Assembly (NCBI GenBank): GCA_914767715.1 | Contig: OU612070.1 | Location: 25,968,025 to 26,028,024, forward strand | DNA: 60,000 bases | DNA from: Membranipora membranacea | Lineage: Eukaryota > Bryozoa > Gymnolaemata > Cheilostomatida > Membraniporidae | Direction: 5' to 3' | In this document: positions 58,571 to 60,000 of the stretch, one piece after another | Numbering within the stretch: the first letter of the stretch is position 1 | How the letters are laid out: each line of letters starts with the position of its first letter | Made by a program: the position numbers and the translations under genes | The notes under the pieces: model-generated | The model's input: the letters and a program-made list of their open reading frames with translations, nothing else | Database searches by the model: none | Told to the model about the DNA's origin: nothing

Positions 58571-58790
58571 TCTTATGGGCTTTATGAGCGATATCAATTA
58601 ATCTCTTGACAAAATGTAATACACGCACTGTTTATCTACTCCACGTGAATTTAATTCAATAGACACACGTCTCAATTTATTCCGATGGGCTTTATGGGCG
58701 ATATCAATTAATATCCTGACAAAATGTAATACACCATAGAGTTTATCTACTCCACTGAATTTAATGCACTAGACACCGTCTCAATTTTGA
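58571..58790. repeat. 110-bp tandem duplication
   Basis: TTTATG at 58581 and 58691 begins two similar units sharing 'GCGATATCAATTAAT' and 'TGACAAAATGTAATACAC', with small differences. Confidence 0.85.
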
Positions 58791-58799
58791 ACTTAGATT

Positions 58800-60000
58800 C
58801 AATTCAAGGCTATTATAATACACGTTGTATGTATTGCTTTTAATATCTGTTGATACTCTGGTACATGAAAGCGCCAACAAGGCCGTCCACAAGTGCGTGA
58901 AGTTTTAGACAGCCCTTGACTACACAATTGTGACTACTGAAGAGTCAAGTGGATGTGATTACCAATTTGCGTCAACTAGACAGGCATAAACTGAATTTGC
59001 TTAGCATAAGATTATTTATTTAATTACCCTGACCATTTAATTCAATTGAGACAAAATACATATATATATATATAATATATAAAATATATAAAATATTTCT
59101 ATAAGGTTAAAAATATTAAAAGGTGTTCTAAATAATCTGACCTGATCGTCTCTGTATCCATATCCTTATTTTTATCCTCGTTATTTAAAATGTCAGATGA
59201 GTGCTGATATAAGCACTGATAGCACAGATATAGCTGCTATTACCCAGAATTACACAACAATACCAGTTATATTATATTATACAATCGATGAATTCACACA
59301 ATTTGTCACTTAAAATCTAATCTCAATATACACACGTCTACACAGAATAACGATCTGAATACTACTCTGTCTTAATGCTTACTGCCTAAATGATACAGTA
59401 AAGGACGACGGTCCTGTTGCTACTGCCTGAAGCTGTGGCTGCTGCATATACTTATTGGTGTGCTCAATGGTGTATGCATGATGCAGCTTTGGCAGGCAGT
59501 TCCACTTTGATGATTATATTATTGTTGTGCAAGCAGGTAGTTTCACTTTGATGATATAAGAGTTGCGCAAGCAGGTGCAGCTGGTGCAAGTATTACTGAA
59601 GTTGGTGGTAACTTGTAGTTGTATTCTCTTTCTTCTTTTACTAGGAGCGATGGTAGCAGTATTGTGCTGTACTGGGTTTGATAATGCTTGTGCTGTACAG
59701 GGTCTGATAGTGTTCGGTATTAGTTGTGTAATATGATATTAGTTCAATTCTCTCACCATTCATAATGTCAGTCGCTCTGGAGTTCAGGTCATCATATATT
59801 GCAGAAGACGGGGACGCAATTATAAGCTGATGCTAAAAATAGAAAGCTCCGCAAACCAGGGTTAATTTAAAAATGTAATAGAACACCATTAAGTGTTGTG
59901 TTCATCTAAAAATCTTATCTACTGATAGGTTGTTAATCATGCTGTGTATATTAAACTCAACGTTAGTTTTTTAATAAAATCCCGACACCTTAAAATTTAA
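58800..60000. other. Non-coding region with short repeats
   Basis: It holds a (TA)n tract at 59057-59095 and an imperfect tandem of about 40 bp at 59492-59575 (units starting GCAGGCAG/GCAGGTAG and containing TTTCACTTTGATGAT). No gene was recognised. Confidence 0.5.

Overview
This window is nuclear DNA from an invertebrate animal. It is AT-rich, has GT-AG introns, TATA-box promoters and AATAAA signals, contains several clades of non-LTR retrotransposons, and carries degraded animal-type genes (a 7-TM receptor pair and a sugar-transporter-like MFS gene). The sequence does not let me name the species; nothing in it is bacterial.

Layout. 1-20345 is the right part of a diverged tandem array. Its ideal unit is about 6-6.5 kb: a small secreted-peptide gene, then a direct block (I-J-K-L), a long foldback with arms of about 1 kb, and a second direct block (C-D-E-F-G-H) that ends in a LINE 3' terminus. 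Units differ mainly by internal deletions. Only one (16570-17655) keeps the whole peptide gene, a 71-residue precursor with ten cysteines. Another keeps only the promoter (1-364), and another only the mature-peptide exon (10669-11042). 21305-23384 is a decayed, multi-exon DDE transposase-derived gene. 23972-28400 is a nearly full-length CR1/L2-like LINE on the minus strand whose ORF1 protein starts with an RNase H1-type hybrid-binding domain. 28600-29490 holds further LINE fragments.

31.7-34.2 kb and 39.5-40.8 kb hold more small-peptide loci. A minus-strand frameshifted relative of the cysteine-rich peptide lies at 33.4-34.2 kb. A 47-residue precursor of a linear cationic peptide with a C-terminal Gly lies at 40.2-40.7 kb. 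Two weaker signal-peptide exons are at 31.98 kb and on the minus strand at 39.78 kb. Most share one design: TATA box, short non-coding exon, exon with the signal peptide, small mature-peptide exon.

35.8-36.7 kb and 49.3-50.5 kb are inverted copies of one GPCR-like gene, both broken; the second has a 106-bp MITE in TM7. 42.9-45.7 kb is a five-exon MFS gene with a frameshift and an internal stop. 47.1-48.0 kb is another LINE fragment. 50.6-56.8 kb is a 25-bp minisatellite interrupted by an approximately 1-kb element and by a degenerate R1/Jockey-like LINE. 57.9-58.4 kb is a 32-bp minisatellite. The rest is non-coding or unrecognised.

The most interesting theme is a set of candidate secreted (possibly antimicrobial) peptide genes in a transposon-rich locus. 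One family is embedded in, amplified by and shredded by a foldback-containing tandem array.
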